From NCBI GenBank assembly GCA_019739215.1, contig JAHHDR010000028.1, positions 124,001 to 188,000 on the forward strand: a DNA stretch of 64,000 nt, in the 5' to 3' direction. Below the pieces are notes generated by a model. It worked only from the letters and a program-made list of their open reading frames with translations, was not told the origin of the DNA and ran no database searches. A program made the position numbers and the translations under genes. This document shows, in pieces, positions 62,737-64,000 of this stretch (within the stretch, counting starts at the first letter, position 1; each line of letters starts with the position of its first letter). This DNA comes from Rhizobium sp. (lineage in GTDB: Bacteria; Pseudomonadota; Alphaproteobacteria; Rhizobiales; Rhizobiaceae).

Positions 62737-63716
62737 AAACGCAATTCAATCCCAGGGCGCGTGACGGCATTGTCGCGGTTGCCGGCGTGATCGCGCTCCT
62801 CGTCCTCATCGCCATGCCCAAGATCGTCGGCGAAGGCGACCTGCGCCTGCTCATCGAAATCTTCTGCGTCTTCGCCTTCGCCCAGAGCTGGAACTTCCTG
62901 GCCGGCTATGTCGGGCTGATGTCCTTTGGCCAGCAGCTTTTCATCGGGCTCGGCGCCTACTTCGTGTTCCTGACCTCCAACACGTACGGGATCAGCCCCT
63001 TCCTGCTGCTGCCGCTGGCCTTCGTCTTCTGCGGCCTGTTTGCGGCGCTCGTCTCGCCCTTCGTCTTCCGGCTTCGGGACGCCTATTTTGCCATCAGCAT
63101 CTGGGTAATCGCCGAAATCGTCCGTCTGTTCATCTCGCAAAAGGATTGGCTCGGTTCGGTCAGCGGCCTGCCGATGGTGGCAACGCGCGAAATGGAACGC
63201 TCCTTCGTGGCGACGACGAATTTCTACTGGGCGGCGGGGCTCGCCTTCCTTTCGGTCTTCGGACTCTACTGGCTTTCCCGCAGCCGGCTCGGGCTGGCGC
63301 TGTCGGCCGTGCGCGACAATGAGGGCACCGCGGCCGCCGTGGGGATCAATGTCTGGTGGGTGCGCTTCTTTGGCTTCGTGCTGGCCGGCGGCTTTGCCGG
63401 GGTGGCGGGCGCGACCTACTACATGTCGGTCTTCCACGTCGAGCCCGGCGGCGCCTTCGATCCGAACTGGATGGTGATCATGCTGTTCATCGTCATCATC
63501 GGCGGGGTCGGCACGGTGGAAGGGCCGATCATCGGAACTCTGATCTACTTCGTTTTCCGGGCGTGGTTTTCCGGCACCGGCAATCTCTATCTCATGCTGC
63601 TGGGCGCGGCTGCGGTCGTCACCATGATGTGGGCGCCGAAAGGTCTGTGGGGCGAGGTCCGCTCCCGGCTGGGCATCGACCTTCTGGCGACCCGCCACCT
63701 GCCACCCCGGCAATGA
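62733..63716 (+). CDS. Branched-chain-type ABC transporter permease (LivM)
   Basis: A 327-residue permease with about nine membrane segments. It contains NFLAGYVGLMSFGQQLFIGLGAY near 55-78, the LivM segment VRDNEGTAAAVGINVWWVRFFGFVLAGGFAGVAGA near 190-225, and IIGGVGTVEGPIIGTLIYF near 250. It forms the heterodimeric channel with LivH. An SDR gene follows 26 bases later, probably in the same operon. Confidence 0.94.
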   Translation: MKTQFNPRARDGIVAVAGVIALLVLIAMPKIVGEGDLRLLIEIFCVFAFAQSWNFLAGYVGLMSFGQQLFIGLGAYFVFLTSNTYGISPFLLLPLAFVFCGLFAALVSPFVFRLRDAYFAISIWVIAEIVRLFISQKDWLGSVSGLPMVATREMERSFVATTNFYWAAGLAFLSVFGLYWLSRSRLGLALSAVRDNEGTAAAVGINVWWVRFFGFVLAGGFAGVAGATYYMSVFHVEPGGAFDPNWMVIMLFIVIIGGVGTVEGPIIGTLIYFVFRAWFSGTGNLYLMLLGAAAVVTMMWAPKGLWGEVRSRLGIDLLATRHLPPRQ

Positions 63717-63742
63717 CAAATCCTGCATAGGAGGACTGAACC

Positions 63743-64000
63743 ATGACCGAAAGGCTCAAGGACAAGCGCATCATCGTCATCGGCGCCGCCACAGGCATCG
63801 GCAGGGCCGTGGCCGCGGCGGCGTCGTCGGAAGGCGCCCGCGTCGTGATCGCCGACCTCGCCGAGAAGCAGGGGCAGGCGACGGCGGGCGAGATCGGCCA
63901 CGGCTGCGCCTTCATCCGTTGTGACGTCTCCGACGAGCAGAGCGTGGCGTCGCTGTTTGCCGCAGCGCTGGACCACCTCGGCGGTCTCGACGGGGTGGTC
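63743..64000 (+). CDS. Short-chain dehydrogenase/reductase (SDR), truncated by window end
   Basis: The first 86 codons of an SDR, open to the right edge. The motif GAATGIGRAV (about 14-23), Asp near 38 (IADLAEK) and CDVSDEQSV near 60 fit a classical NAD-type SDR. AGGAGG lies eight to nine bases before the ATG. It follows LivM by 26 bases, so it probably belongs to the same catabolic operon as the serine hydrolase and the other two SDRs. Catalytic residues lie outside the window. Confidence 0.85.
   Translation, partial: MTERLKDKRIIVIGAATGIGRAVAAAASSEGARVVIADLAEKQGQATAGEIGHGCAFIRCDVSDEQSVASLFAAALDHLGGLDGVV

Noticed and set aside
1-64000. tRNA genes, CRISPR arrays, insertion sequences or prophage
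   Set aside because: I saw no cloverleaf-like sequences, regularly spaced repeats, transposase motifs or phage structural genes.

Overview
The window looks like part of a large secondary replicon (megaplasmid or chromid) of a high-GC alphaproteobacterium of the Rhizobiales, probably Rhizobiaceae-like. The main reasons are a complete repABC replication/partition operon (46.3-50.2 kb) with 16-bp parS palindromes and an antisense ctRNA between repB and repC, a small RNA of the rhizobial alpha-r14 type (three CCTCCTCCC loops), a membrane PQQ glucose dehydrogenase, and many ABC-transporter/catabolic cassettes. I cannot name the species. I saw no tRNA, rRNA, IS element or CRISPR array.

Layout. 0-2 kb: the tail of a probable GntR regulator, then a short-chain dehydrogenase (SDR) divergent from an IclR regulator, with two matching palindromes between them. 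2-13.5 kb (minus strand): a polyol/sugar operon with a ribose-type ABC importer, two FGGY kinases, a Zn alcohol dehydrogenase, a glycerol-dehydrogenase-like enzyme, two SDRs and a SorC regulator. 13.7-18.0 kb (plus strand, divergent): cupin-type phosphoglucose isomerase, a shikimate-dehydrogenase-like enzyme, a 2-hydroxyacid dehydrogenase, an UlaG-like metallo-hydrolase and an RpiR regulator. A shared TTGTAG-N6-TACAT element lies before each arm. 18.3-25.3 kb: a peptide-type ABC importer whose fused ATPase gene carries a frameshift, followed by an FAD oxidoreductase with an in-frame stop. 25.4-31.5 kb: LysR regulator, class III CoA-transferase, M20 amidohydrolase and a dimethylglycine/sarcosine-dehydrogenase-like flavoenzyme. 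The CoA-transferase promoter is an ~85-bp near copy of the promoter of the 18.3-kb importer. 31.7-34.1 kb: PQQ glucose dehydrogenase.

34.3-46 kb (minus strand): two tandem DUF917 proteins, a frameshifted hydantoinase/oxoprolinase (HyuA) gene, a second peptide-type importer (one ATPase gene frameshifted), and a MalT/LAL-type LuxR regulator. 46-53.6 kb: repABC, a small WGR-domain protein, HtpG (Hsp90), the alpha-r14-like sRNA and an exported phosphodiester-glycosidase-like protein. 53.7-64 kb: a catabolic locus with a 3-hydroxyisobutyrate-dehydrogenase-like enzyme, metallo-beta-lactamase-fold hydrolase, serine hydrolase, three SDRs, a carboxymuconolactone-decarboxylase-like protein and a branched-chain-amino-acid-type ABC importer. 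Two copies of a GntR-like operator tie its parts together.

Common themes: each of the four importers has a strong hairpin just after its substrate-binding-protein gene, which probably lets the binding protein be made in excess. All frameshifts I found lie between 22.4 and 39.6 kb and all are explained by extra single bases. They may be sequence errors or real decay, so the affected genes are reported as disrupted.
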